Shown: piece after piece, positions 47,340 to 59,607 of the stretch
Layout: each line of letters begins with the position of its first letter
How positions within the stretch are numbered: position 1 is the stretch's first letter
Source: Myrica gale
Lineage: Eukaryota > Streptophyta > Magnoliopsida > Fagales > Myricaceae
DNA length: 64,000 nt
NCBI GenBank assembly: GCA_963930655.1
Contig: OZ005601.1
Location: 16,236,001-16,300,000, forward strand
Reading direction: 5' to 3'
The notes under the pieces: generated by a model
The model's database searches: none
What the model saw: only the letters and a program-made list of their open reading frames with translations
What the model was told of the DNA's origin: nothing
Position numbers and translations under genes: made by a program

Positions 47340-50060
47340 TTCTTTAGGTGCCACAACAACTTTCATAGGTGTCAAATCCACGGACTTTGCCTCCCCCCAA
47401 TTCGACAACACTAGTAGGCTGCTCGCGTATGACCTCCGTTGGGGTAGCAGATACTTCCCCTTTAAAGATGGTGTCGCATGAGCCTCGGGACCTCCTCCCG
47501 AAATCTACATCAAAGACAAAGCAGCCTGGTCAATAGATGCTAGCAATGCATCTACAGCCGTCGGGGTTAGCCAAGGAGATCTCCAAAATCGGCGAGGGCG
47601 AGCATGCAACCAGAAGAACTGCGACAACTACATTGGTTTCCCCTTTTTCGGCCACAACTTCTGGGACAACCCCTCCAAGCTCCACATCTTGCATCTCTTC
47701 AGCCAAGGGAGAAACTACTTAACCACCAACCTCAGCGGTATAGTCTTCGGCCCTCAAGTTTGATAAGTCCACACTAGGGAAGTTCTCCTTGGCTACTTCC
47801 ACCATCGTGTCAAAACCAGAGTAGAGGTCGGCCGACCACTCTGCCAAAAGGCCCATCTCGGTAAGCTATAGCTCTTGATATAATTGTTGTACTTTGTTCT
47901 TGGAAGCCTTTACATCATCTGTAGCTTCCGCCAGTTGCAACTGAAGCTTATCTCCTCTTTTAGAAGCACGTAGGTCGTCGTGAGTGGCACCCTCCCGCAG
48001 TGACTTCTCCATAGCTGCAGTACAAGTCATCTCCGTCAACTCTTTGTCCTTCATTAGCCCCTCCCTCCTCAACTGGTCAACCTCAAGACAGTTGGCCTTC
48101 AACTCTGCCTCCATCCTCAGCCGATTAGCCCGCTACTGCTCCAATTTGTTTGACAACCGCGACACATTGAGTGACAATTCCTTTTCCCTAATAGCGCTAG
48201 CTGTGTGATGTAACCTCAACCCTTCTACCACCAATCGCAAGGCGTGAAACTGGGTACATACAACATTCACAACACCCAGACCATCATGGTGGACCAAGAC
48301 ATTGTCTCTCTTCCCCCTGACTCCCAAAGCAATTCTTTGAGAATAGGGTGCTTTGTCTGGATAAAATCATGTTCAGCTTATAACCCAGCGACAGCCTTTC
48401 GGATGTCCTGGAGTAGCTGACCCATAGCAGATGTAAAGGAGAAACATTCTGGCCACATCCTCTCCACTTGCTCGAACATTTCCGGAACAAAAGAAGGACT
48501 AACACCAACACTATCACCGGTCGAACCCGCCACACTAGGACCTTCCATGTCAACTCTAGAACTCTCCTCTGGCTTTGTCGATAGATAGCTGCCAGGGCTT
48601 CTTGCGGTCCAAAGGGTGACAACCCTTCAGAGGAGGAGGGTGAACTTCTATGCTCGTTGTTGCTCTGCTCAGGTGATCAGTGAGCCCTCTTATGTGCCTT
48701 GCAAACAAGAGGTTCACTACTCTCTTCCTCTTCCTCCTCATCCATCAACGCAAACCTCTTGTGAGAACGGGTCCAGGGCCCACCAGTATAGGCACCAGTA
48801 GGAGCAGGAACTTCTTTCACGATCTTTATGTCGTCACTCCTTAGACAAGCCACAGCAAACCTGGTCTTAGACGAGCCGCAGCAAACCTGGTCTCAAAGAC
48901 AATTGTACCAGTTGATTTTGGACCAGAACCGATGGGACTCGACTGACCCCCTAGAACGGCTTTGAGTGACCTACCCCTTCTTGGATTTTACATCTGCTCC
49001 TCTTTTCTACGCACAATATAGAATGAGAAGGCTTGGTCAGCTGCACACAGAACTCACAGACCCCTATACCAGCACATCATAACAAATCAACACGAAAACG
49101 GCAATAACAGATCGCACCATTCAGTGCTACAGTCACACCCAATACATAAACTGCCAACAACCTACCCCAACTCACAATAACCCAATGCACATATACAGTC
49201 TCTCACAAAAGTAGTAGATGAATCACAATGACGTATATTATCAACAAATTCAATAACAGAGACTCACCTGTTAAAGCCCCGCCAGCAATAGCCCCAGGGT
49301 TTGCCTGCCATTGCCCGCTTAATGTGCAAGTCCTGATCCGGGTTTAGATCTGGGTTTTCTCGAGCTACATCACAGCATCCCACCAAACGACAAGTTATAC
49401 AAAACACGCATAAGAAAAACAAGAGTAAGGGGTAAAAGGCACTACACCGAGTGGAAGACACTCCCCAAGACTGTTGAACCCTAATGGGATTTTATTCCCC
49501 CGAAGGATATTCCCACCCTTCAGACATGAATAAGAAACTCTGGGGCCAGTCCTTTTTGTTTGAAGAAAGACTACGAAATAAACCGCACCAGTCCCAAGCC
49601 TGAAAGATGTACATGCCGAACTCACTAGTAATAATCTAGTAACACCAAACAAACTCCCGCCCGGCAAGAGGTTACTCATCCGAAAATAATATCTCCCATA
49701 GGACAAAGAAGCCCAACGCCAATCGCCAGCTATTGGGAGCCAGTTGAGCTGGAGACAGTGGGAACCACCGTAGAAGCTGTCGCAAATCTCTAGTAAGCAG
49801 AAATCTGGCTCCCACGTGCAGCACATCTTTGAAAAAGGTAATATCAACCACTTCGGGGCACACCACTCTTTCCTTCTGTTCAGGCACCCTCATCACTACT
49901 GTCGGAGAAATGTCATACTTAAGTCGTAATCTGGCTAAGTCGGTCTGGTCACAATCGAACACCCATAGGGCCACTGGTAGAGTTCCCTTGGGCGCCTCCT
50001 CAGTCCCAGAACTAGATGAAGCCATTGAATGCATATCTATTGCGAAGTAATGCGACAATG
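47340..50060 (-). mobile_element. Gypsy-type Transposase_28 fossil, copy 2
   Basis: Minus-strand remnant starting near 50058 (MSHYFAIDMHSMASSSSGTE). It has the Transposase_28 core (PAQLAPNSWRLALGFFVLWE, about 49690-49760) and, further on, a long coiled coil (LEVDQLRREGLMKDKELTEM, KASKNKVQQLYQEL, about 47866-48114) followed by LAEWSADLYSGFDTMVEVAK. Broken, with several interruptions. More complete than copy 1 (35559-36260) and diverged from it, so the two are separate family members rather than one recent duplicate. End repeats were not identified. Confidence 0.6.
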
Positions 50061-51014
50061 TCGAGCAGCAAACAGTACTGATAGGTATCGAGCACCACAG
50101 AAAGAAATGATTAAACCCTCACCCAATGACTTGTAGAAACTCGAGTCGATAAGTGTCTCCTCACCTGCACACTCTCCTTTATTCCAAACGGCTCAAAATA
50201 GACTGAGTCAAATACTGGACATGTGTCTCACAGCCCCGCAGTTACAGCCTCTGTGCCTCAACTCCCTCGAGCATCAGATATTCTAAAATTGGGTCGAATC
50301 CAGAAATAAGCCCAAGGCATCTATGGCATACTTCCTTCCTCCGATCAGCCTTCACGCATGTATTATCCAGCCTGTCGAGGCCACAAACCATGACGCTCCA
50401 ATAGGCCCATAGACTCCATTTCCTAAATCCTCATGAACATAAACAAAAGTGGGCGGGTTCAACACCCCATAAATTGAAACCCATAATCTGAAGCTCCCTT
50501 CAGATTTTTGCATTCTCGGGATTACCACCTATGGACCATGATACGGTTTGTTGAGGAACCTAACAGCAACTGGTCCAAAAAATTCCAATCAACTCAACCC
50601 CGTTTATGGGGGGGACTACTGATGGGTCATAATATGATCGACCCAGCCCATCAGAAATATTTGAGCCCACCTTTAGTCCCGACTAAGACCATAGGCGTGC
50701 TCAAGGCTCCTGGCCTGCACAAATATGAATTAATCCCTCCATGTCTTCCCCTCTAGTTATTCAATGAGTCCTAAAGCTTACGGTATTAAAGTCCTTTTAG
50801 TACTCTACCCCCTCCCCCCATTATAAAAATAGCTAGGTACCCCCTTCATATTATCCTAAAATTAATTACTTATCCCGACTAAACTCATTTTGAGATCTAG
50901 CTTAGGCATCGGAGTCGTCACATCCGACGCCGCCCCTCTTCTTGTTCCCTTTCAGGTCTGATCAGCTCCGGCTCTTGGTGATTTTGGCATCATCAATAAT
51001 AATAATAATATATA
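50061..51014. other. Spacer, no gene recognised
   Basis: May be the 5' flank of the Transposase_28 element. An (AAT)n run lies at about 50993-51010. A repeated phrase GATCGACCCAGCCCATCAG near 50637 hints at element sequence but was not placed. Confidence 0.35.
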
Positions 51015-51317
51015 GGGGTAAAGTCACTTTGAGCCCTTAAACTATCAAGCAAATTACAAATAGAGCCCACAAACTACCAATCTTGACACATTGAGCCCAC
51101 AAACTACCAAAATTTATCAATTTGCGCCATGAACTAAAATCTGAGGGTCAAAATCGTCATATGTGAGCCACATCACACGATTTTGACCGTCAGATTTTAG
51201 TTCAGGGTGCGATTTGATAAATTTTGGTAATTTGTGGGCTCAATGTATCAAGATTGGTAGTTTAGGGCCCTATTTGTAATTTGTTTAATAGTTAAGGGCT
51301 CAAAGTGACTTTACCCC
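51015..51317. mobile_element. MITE with 9-bp duplication (Mutator-like)
   Basis: 303 bp with long terminal inverted repeats beginning GGGGTAAAGTCACTTTGAGC, flanked by an exact 9-bp duplication TAATATATA (51006-51014 and 51318-51326). Its arms pair almost along the whole length, so the transcript could form a hairpin. It shares the GGGGTAAA terminus and duplication size with 42030-42551 but differs inside. No coding capacity. Confidence 0.92.
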
Positions 51318-51334
51318 TAATATATATTATATTT

Positions 51335-51353
51335 TATATATATATATATATAT
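51335..51353. repeat. (AT)n microsatellite
   Basis: Uninterrupted TA units directly downstream of the MITE. Confidence 0.85.
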
Positions 51354-53589
51354 GGTACATACTTAAGTAGACCTATATAACATACATACTTCTCCAGTCA
51401 AGGATAGTAAATAAAAATTACAAAAGATGCAGCCAATAGAATAAATATACGTGATTGATATGTAAGATTACAAATCGACAACGTACATTTGAGTTCAGCA
51501 GTTTTAGAATTTACGGATTTCATACATTAGTTATGTGCATTTACAGCTACTAAACTATTTTATGTACAGATTATCAAAAGCCAAGCCAATAGTTGCACCT
51601 TTAACTTCCGCTTTCATACTTTCTTCATCCCTACATGAAAAAAAAAAAATCATCAAGAGGGTATTGCGACGGGCTGAAAGAAAGAGAGAGAGATGCCTTA
51701 GAAGGAGTTTAAACGGAGAGACCAGGGACGGAAGTTCTTGGGGACGAAAATTGAAGCTAAGGTTTGATGAGAGGGAGTGGTCCCTAAAATTTAGGGAGAG
51801 GATAAGGTTCGCTGGACTTCAAGAATTTGATTTTAGGGCTCATCAAATTTTGAGATTTGTGGGGAATGGGCGGAAAGGGGGTTCTGACGTTAATTGTAGT
51901 AATCAATCGGTACTACGAAATTTTTTTTTAAAAAATGAAGAAGATAGCGCCAGGCGAGGACCAAGAGGAGCTGAGCACAAGATTAATTGATGTGGCATCC
52001 TTTAGAGCACAAGATTTTTGGCACATAATCCAGTCCGTCTATTTAGACAAATTTGGATCTACACCATTCAGGTGGAATCTGAACCCTTTAGCATTTCTCT
52101 TGAAAAGCTTCTAGGATGTTCAATGGACCCATAGATCAAACATATTTCGACACATATCATATAGCTGGTTTTTGGTTTTTCACAGAATGTATAATGGTGT
52201 GAACTGAGAACGAGCGGAATTTGTAAGAAGGTGAAGGTGAAGGTGAAGAGAATTCGAGCAGAAATGAGACAAGAGCAATGAGGAGAATTCTCTATGTATT
52301 GTATTAACAAGAACCAATAAAGTTTATATGTAATTGCCAATTGGATGAACGAATAGAAATGCCCCTGTGAGCATAACAAATGATCATAACGAACTTTATT
52401 GTGCGTGTGATATGGACTGAGAACATCTTTTCAACTCAGCAAGCTTGCAAAACTAGCAAAAAGAGAATCCATGTGTTGTAGTGAACAAAGAGAACCAAAG
52501 AAAGGTGAAAATTTCAACAATGGACTAACATATTTTTAGAGAGAGAGAGAAAAAAGAACTCAAAAATGGAAGACAAACCAAAATTGAGAGGTGTACTCAA
52601 TCCTTTGTACGGAGCCTCCTTTTTATAGGCGCTGGGAGTTTAATTACAAGGTTAACAATCAGTTCAAAACGTTCTAAATTGGAATCCTCCCGTCCATTAC
52701 TGTCATGAATCGCATAAAATCATTAAGAAACTTCAAGAAAATAGTTCAAGAGAGAAACAGTTGATGAGAGAGAAACAACTGAATCGTCAAACGACACTAC
52801 AGAGTAGAGAAAATCGAGGGTTATAGGGTTTCCTGAAAGAGATGAGTTAAATGCACCGTTTCACTTAAAATTTCAAATCAACCGAAACGGGTTTTAGTAT
52901 AATAAAACATAAACAACACTAACCAAACAAGTGAAACGCCCGGTGGGTTAGGTTACGCAACTCCTTTATTTTTAGGGATGGGTTCAAATCTCACAACTAC
53001 CTTTTATTTTTGAAATAAATCTGAAATGCTTATAAAACAAACTAAAACCGCATAATGAATATATCACCAATGCACCTGGCCTAGTGGACATTCCTTTTTA
53101 TTCTTGGGTCTAGGGATCAATCCCTAGCTTTAGAAAATCTTCTTCTTCTTCTTTTTTAAAAACTCGGATATCATAACCTAACTCTCTGAACATGGATTGA
53201 GGTGGTGGAGAAAGCATGGCATGCTGACAATGAAAATCCTTCAAGTATTTTGGTGCTTTTTTAGATCTAATTTGTACTTTTTCAAAAAATTTAATAATAA
53301 GTTATATTTTATAGTTGTGTTTTTAATAAATTCAAATCAGTTGTAAATTGTAATAGTATTTAAAATCAGTTGTACATTCTTTACCCTCTTTTTTATAATC
53401 AGTATAATAATCTTAATTAAAATAGGTTGAGAGTAATAATATATAACTTATAATTTAAAAGTATTTGTTTATTATATAATTGATATATGCTAATTAACCT
53501 AAGTACTTTATACATATGTACTTACCTAATGACTAAATCATAGCCTCTAAGACTATATATTAAGTTATGTACTTTATTTTCACATATAC
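51354..53589. other. Spacer with tRNA-like phrases, no gene recognised
   Basis: Open frames here (for example 51535-51990) have no recognisable domain. Near 52970-53000 GGGTTCAAATC and near 53100-53130 GGATCAATCC resemble tRNA/SINE B-box motifs. A (GGTGAA)n run lies near 52228-52250. Confidence 0.35.
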
Positions 53590-53950
53590 ACAAACGCTGC
53601 TAAAGGTAGGTACCTACAGCGGCGGTCACAGTGACCGCCGCTGTAGGTACCAAATTTTTAGCAGCGCTTTTCGCAAAAACGCAGCTAAAAGTTCGATCTT
53701 TAGCGGCGTGTCTATAGGGGCGGTCAGTGACCGCCGCTATAGGTACCACTTTTAGCGGGGTTTTGTAAAAAACGTTGCTAAAGGGGGTCTATAGCGACGG
53801 TCATTGAAAATGTACCACATTTAGCGGCGTTTTGCAAAAAGCGCTGCTAAAGGAGGTCTCTAAAAAGATCGTCGTTATAGAAAACGCCGCTAAAAACACC
53901 CTTTAGCAACGTTTTTAGCGACCGCCGCTATATACCCTTTTTTTGTAGTG
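53590..53950. mobile_element. CACTA end fragment, same family as 11423-16041
   Basis: Carries the GGCGGTCAC/GTGACCGCCGCT and AGCGGCGT subterminal motifs of the larger CACTA and ends at 53950 in TTTTTTTGTAGTG, the inverted terminus. No CACTACAAA start is visible to the left, so it is truncated or its left end is lost. Confidence 0.75.
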
Positions 53951-54865
53951 TTCCCTTGTTTTTTTTTTAAGAAAAAGTAAAACGACGTTTTTTTATTGCT
54001 TAATATGTTATATAATGTTATTAATTTTGAATTTTATTAGTTTAGTTTTTTTTGTAAATTTTCCATGCATATTTCAAATAGCATTACAGCTAAATTTGCA
54101 CTAACATGACCTAAAATGGGCCTCAATTTGGGCTCAATAGACAAAAAAACAACTGCGCCAATTGCACAAAAGAGTCAAAAAAATGACTCAATATAAATGT
54201 CGGGGGTCCATAACCACTACAACTAAAATCGATATCGTATTTAGCCAATTTTAGCAGTTAACGGCGGTAGTGGCAGTGGCCACTATTTGGAAACTGTCTC
54301 ATCCGGTATCATCACCACTACCGTACTTAAACAACTCTAATCTCAATTGCATGCGTAGGTTCTGTTTTAATATTGAGAATATACTCAGGTATGAAAACAA
54401 AACTTTTTGGGCTACTTTTAATACCATAGGAAGGTTAGCAATTATATATTTTAGCAATGAGTATTTCTTTTGCAATGTGGAAATTGTAGGCTTCCTTGAT
54501 GTTGGTTTGAATTTGAACCAAGGAGTTTTATTACTTATTTTTTTCATAAATTTTTTTTTTCAGAAAATGATACTTGGCCTTCATGCCTGAACACCTTTAA
54601 TTCACAATATTATCTAAAAACTGCGTGCTCTCATTTAGCTCTCTAAAATGTTCAGACGATGCAAAAAATGTTTAGCCCAGCAGATGGACGATGGTCAACC
54701 TTCCACGTCTTGAGGCCCAAGGTAGACACTTTAAGAGAGAGACAAACCAAGCTAGAATCACCACGTGGGTGAAACTCCGACGTCTCAATGAGTTTCTAGA
54801 GAGTATGTAGGTAAAATAATGGTTAGAAAAGAATTGAACACATACTTGTTTCTTTTACATGGGTT
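53951..54865. other. Spacer, no gene recognised
   Basis: A+T-rich, no supported feature. GTT at 54863-54865 is the target duplication of the CACTA that follows. Confidence 0.4.
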
Positions 54866-55039
54866 CACTACAAAAAAAATTGATTTTAGTGACAAAAAAT
54901 TTCGTCACAAAAAGTATTAGTGACGAAATTTTTTCGTCATGAGCTCCATCAGTGAAAGAGCGTCACAAAATATATTTCGTGATAAAACCCAAATTTTGTC
55001 ACGAAAAGTTTTTAGTGACGGAAAATTTTCGTCACTAAA

Positions 55040-55330
55040 TCTATTGATCGATCAGTACTTTTACCGATCGGTCGGTGAGAACGTAGTGATGGATCGGTTG
55101 AAACAACAATGGATCAGTCATTTATTTCAGCGATGGAACGTTGATTAAGTAACTGATCGATCGGTGTAATCTGACGATCGGTTGTCTATTTCTCCACCGA
55201 TCGATCTTTTACGTTCCGGATCGATCAATAATTTTTTCTTTTTAATATTGACGATCGAACAGTGGTATTGAACGATTGATCGGTTTAACAACAACCGATC
55301 GATCGCTGAAGATGTCGATCGAACGATGGT
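55040..55330. repeat. GATCGATC palindrome array, left
   Basis: About a dozen CGATCGATC/GATCGGT-type units in under 300 bp, many within the longer palindrome ACCGATCGATCGGT or its one-sided variants. Probable subterminal protein-binding repeats of the CACTA. Confidence 0.85.
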
Positions 55331-55518
55331 AACAGAATCGGTTTTTTTTTAAAAAAACAATAATCATAGAAAATATTATATAACACATACTATTATAATA
55401 ACAATACAATACTCACATTAATAAACATCAATAATAATAAATGGTGATTCGTAATTAAATCGAAAATAATTTCGTAATAATAATACATAATCACAAAGCT
55501 ATTAAAACATACATGCAT

Positions 55519-55790
55519 CTACTTTTTTGTCCCCCTAAACTGGTTGAATAGTCGCTTTGACATGTCACTCATTTTCTTCTCCAGCTCCTTTGATATTTTT
55601 GTTCGTAAGCGTTCTTGCTCCTTTCGCATGTGCTCTTATTCCTGTTGCATGCGCTCCTCGTGCTCCACTCGCATGCGCTCTTGCTCCCTTTTCGTGCACT
55701 TTCGCTGCTCCTCATGGTGGTCCCTCAACGTGGCCTCTTTCGGCAGCATCTCCCCTCAGTCCCTAAGTACACGCACCAGCGTTGGGGGCC
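55519..55790 (-). pseudogene. CACTA transposase-associated coiled-coil tail (Ptta/En/Spm)
   Basis: Minus strand reads LPKEATLRDHHEEQRKCTKR then EQERMRVEHEERMQQE, a stop, and EHMRKEQERLRTKISKELEK followed by MSDMSKRLFNQFRG and a stop codon at 55519-55521. The Glu/Arg/Met-rich coil matches the C-terminal end of Transposase_24-type proteins. One in-frame TAA interrupts it. No upstream transposase core was seen. Confidence 0.6.
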
Positions 55791-56124
55791 GATGTCATCA
55801 ACGATAGTAGTATACCCAAGTACCGAACTCGTCCAACCATGAATACACAATCTCAAACTGTCCATTTTTTGGACAATTCAAGGGTTATTACGCGATAAAC
55901 GTATATTTATTGCGTCCTAACCCTTGAACGGGTCAAGGGTACACACGTTGTATCCAAAAAATATAACCCAAAAATAACAAGTAAAAAACACTTCAATATT
56001 CATCATCTATGCTTCTCAAACTACATAATTTATTTTCAGAACTCAATCACTTCAATAATCAAACATCTAAATAAATATAAATGCTACACATCGTTAATAA
56101 TTTGCAACAAAACTTGCGTGAAAC

Positions 56125-57920
56125 ACCGATCGATCGGAAAAAATATGACGATCGATCGTCAGACAACTATCTAGCAGACGATCAATCATTTAAAACACAA
56201 CGATCGATCTGTTGTATACCATCTAACAGACGATCGATCATACTTATTGGAGATCGATCGTCAATTACCCAAATCGATAAAACCATGCAAATCCTCCGCA
56301 CACACTCAAATCCACGCTCAAATCACTCTCAAATCATCCTCATTCAATACCCATTGCAATGTACATATTGAAAACATCCTAATAAGCTCTAATCATCACA
56401 AATTATATCCACAAATACCCAAATAAAAAAAATCATCAAATAACCAACCAAATCGTTCATAAATCGTAATGTATGTAGAGTATATTACCTCTAACATGAT
56501 ATCAACACCAAAACGAATAAAATATCTACCAAAATCTCACAAATTTCGCCAAACATTTTCAATATTCACTCAGTTAAAAAACCAATGAATATGAGCTCGG
56601 CTTCCTTTTAATCTATTCTAAACACTCTCTCAACCAAAAGAACGATATTTGGACTAAGTTTGAGAGGAAAAGAGCTCCTTGCCGCAAGCCTTCGTTCTCC
56701 TCGTTTCTGTGGGTGTTTTTTTTCACTTCACCCACGGCCTTAGAGCATTTAAGCATTTCAAGCACAATAAACACCGATCGATCGGTCACCATACCGATCT
56801 ATCAGTCGATTGTCTTATCAGCTTAAAAATTCCCGCTAAGTTTTCAAACGATCGATTGCAATTTCAACGATCGATCGATAAACGAATTCAAAACGATGAC
56901 AGACGTGAGCGATCGATCGGTATTAATATATGATCAATCGGTCTCAAACTATTAAACGATACCGTCCTTTACCGATCGATCGGTGACATACCGATCGATC
57001 TTTAAACCTAATTATTGAAAAAATGATTTTTAACCTAACAAATGAAATAGTATTGAAATTATTTTGCTTAAAATGTCATTTTAATACATATCTCATATTA
57101 ATAACTTATAATCATGTGTTAAATAAGCTTTATATCACTAGTTTATGACATCTTAGTGCATTGCTCATACTAACTCTTACAAAATGTTTATTTGATGTAA
57201 CATGTACAACTTGTACATGCTTTCCTAAATATTAATGAAGTATACTTTATATGTTATTATGTAATCTAAACATATCCTAACGTACTTTGTTAATATATAT
57301 TTTGTATTTATAATTATTTAAGCTCATATTATTCAATCACAAATGTTTAATCATAAAATTTACATATCGATCTATTGTCAAGGTTAATCGATCGATCGTC
57401 TTTTGCATTTAAAACGACACCGTGCGAACCGATCGATCGCTTTATGTGAATGATCGCTCGCTTCATCTAACGAAAACGACGATGCATACTGACGATCGAT
57501 CAGTGTGCCTTTACCGATCGATCGTTATGCATAAGATAAAACGACGACGTCCTTGATGATCGATCACTTCAATATAAACGATCGATCGGTAGATTAGAAA
57601 TATCTAAACGACATTTTACGTAAAAGATCGATCACTTAAATCACCGATCGATCGGTTATCTTAAAATTTAGAAAGATCTTCTATGACGTATGCCGATCGA
57701 TCGTCATATTGTAGCGATTGATCGGTTACGATGAACGATCGATCGTGTTTCAAAGCTACGTGTTTATTGATAACCGATCAATCGGTATATAAACAACGAT
57801 CGATCGGGTGGAGTGACGACGTAGTTTCCCTGCCAAAACTCTTTGCATTTAGTGATGGAGCATTTCGTCACAAAAGTATCAATCGATCGGTGTATAACCG
57901 ATCGATCGGCGTGTGACGAA
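56125..57920. repeat. GATCGATC palindrome array, right
   Basis: Clusters at about 56125-56265, 56775-57005 and 57370-57915, with several dozen GATCGATC or one-mismatch copies in both senses, separated by A+T-rich DNA. Flanks vary, but CCGATCGATCGGT and ACGATCGATCG recur. Confidence 0.88.
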
Positions 57921-58085
57921 ACTTTTCATCACCAAAAAATTAACTTTTTGTGACGACATTGTTATTTCGTCGCAAATAAGACTTTTTGTGATGAAATTAG
58001 AGACCAAAATTATTTTCGTCGCGAAAAACCCTTTTTTAGTGACGAAAATAGCATTTCATCACTAAAAGTCAATTTTCTAGTAGTG

Positions 58086-59607
58086 GTTGGAGTAGATTCG
58101 ATTGGTCTATACTTGTAAGTAATCGGTACTTGATTTTCTTTTTCTTTCTAAATTAAGGAGTCTTTAATCATTCTTGATATTGCTGTTCCCGACGATCCTT
58201 TCCTTAATTGGCAGATAGTTTCCTCGGTTTGTAGTATTTTAGGAGATTCTTCTTCTTTTGGACTCGGATTTGATCGAGGTTGCTGAGGTGAGAGCAAAAT
58301 TTTCTTCTGCTCGGCAACTCTTTGCATGTTAGGCTTAGGCTTAGTTGTCGTTGGAGTTGGCCACCATATTTTGAATATCCTGTCTTTCGTTGTCCCAAGT
58401 CCTAGCTGAACCTCCGAACAGGGTTCTTGGCCCCCCAAAGCCTTTCTAGGCCATCTTCCTTTTTTGGCTAAGCCTTTTGTTACCCATCAGTTTCATTGAT
58501 GTCTAAATTTTCTTTATAAATGTCTTTAGTTCCCCCCCCTCCCCCCCCCCCCCGGCCCCCTTCAGGAAGGTGAAGTTTAAACAATAATTGCAGTTTAACA
58601 ACCCACTTGTCTATATAATGTACAGTAGCCAGCTTATAATTTTTAAACTATGACTCCTTAGGAATAACATACATGTGCTTTTACGCGATTTCGAATCGAG
58701 ACTCCACCCCACTTTCTGTCTTATAATTGCCGGGGCTACAAGCTTCCTCTGCGTCTTCATCTACAAGTATCGTTTTACACCAACGGTGTTTTATGAAATC
58801 GTAACTCTGTTTTTATTTTCTTTCTTTTTTTGTGTTGCAACGGATGAGCATTAGGTGACATGGATTATGTATGAATTTTTAAATGCAAGGTCAGATTCGG
58901 TCAGTACACGTTAGACATTTCCGTCAATTATTAGACAAAAAGGTGGGTGGGGTCTCGAATTTAGTGGTTAATGCTGCATGGGTCTTAAAAAAATTAATTA
59001 GAGCTCCAGTGTCGATTTCAAATCATCTAGAAGCACATGTATATTATTTTCAGTTTAGCCTAATTTTTACGACGACTAGAAACATTATAGATAATTGTGT
59101 CATCACTTCTAAAACCCTCCGCAAAGATTGTCATCGTAAAACCACCACTGAATTTGGTTAAGGAAGTTTTCAAGAGACGAGCCGTTGTTTTGTGGTTATG
59201 GGCTAAAGATTACTTCAAAATGTTCTTTGATTTTTACTGATGCCTGACCAGTACTTTTATGGTATTCAATTGGTTTAACAAATGATTGGGTCATCTCATC
59301 TCCATTGACGATTACTTCAATTGGTTTAGTCTAAACCAACCATGGATTTGCAGGGTTCGATCTGTAAAAGTGAACCCAAAAGGGCAAGCTAGGGTGTGAT
59401 AGTACAGAGTGGAGATCAGGCAGAGAAAATATAGTAATTTCCCATCAACCTCAAAACATAACCCAATGGCACGGGCATTCTTTAACCCTTTTCTTTGTAC
59501 AAACCCAAAACGCCGTACACAACGCTTCTATAACATTTTCCTTCTGCTGCGTCGTACAGATGCGCAACACGAGCACGAAACAGGCCTATCTGCTGACAAA
59601 TACGAGC
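58086..59607. other. Spacer with poly-C run, no gene recognised
   Basis: An open frame at 58148-58438 (minus) is Lys/Pro/Ser-rich with no recognised domain. 58532-58560 is an almost pure C run, interrupted by single T and GG, which may be a sequencing trouble spot. Confidence 0.4.

Larger units (their letters stand above)
54866..58085. mobile_element. CACTA (En/Spm) transposon with GATCGATC-rich interior
   Basis: From CACTACAAAAAAAATTGATT to the inverted end CAATTTTCTAGTAGTG, flanked by GTT (54863-54865 and 58086-58088). Both ends have TTAGTGACGAAA/TTTCGTCAC motifs next to the termini. The interior is studded with GATCGATC palindromes and contains a minus-strand coiled-coil remnant of a Ptta/En/Spm transposase (55519-55790). 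Too decayed to be autonomous. Confidence 0.93.

Noticed and set aside
51535-51990. 151-codon Arg/Lys-rich frame
   Set aside because: No domain, no splice context, composition from a purine-rich stretch.
54866-58085. GATCGATC array considered as a microsatellite or centromeric satellite
   Set aside because: Motifs are dispersed with variable spacing and confined between CACTA ends.
58148-58438. 96-codon minus-strand frame next to the CACTA
   Set aside because: No recognised domain or splice context; left as unannotated spacer.
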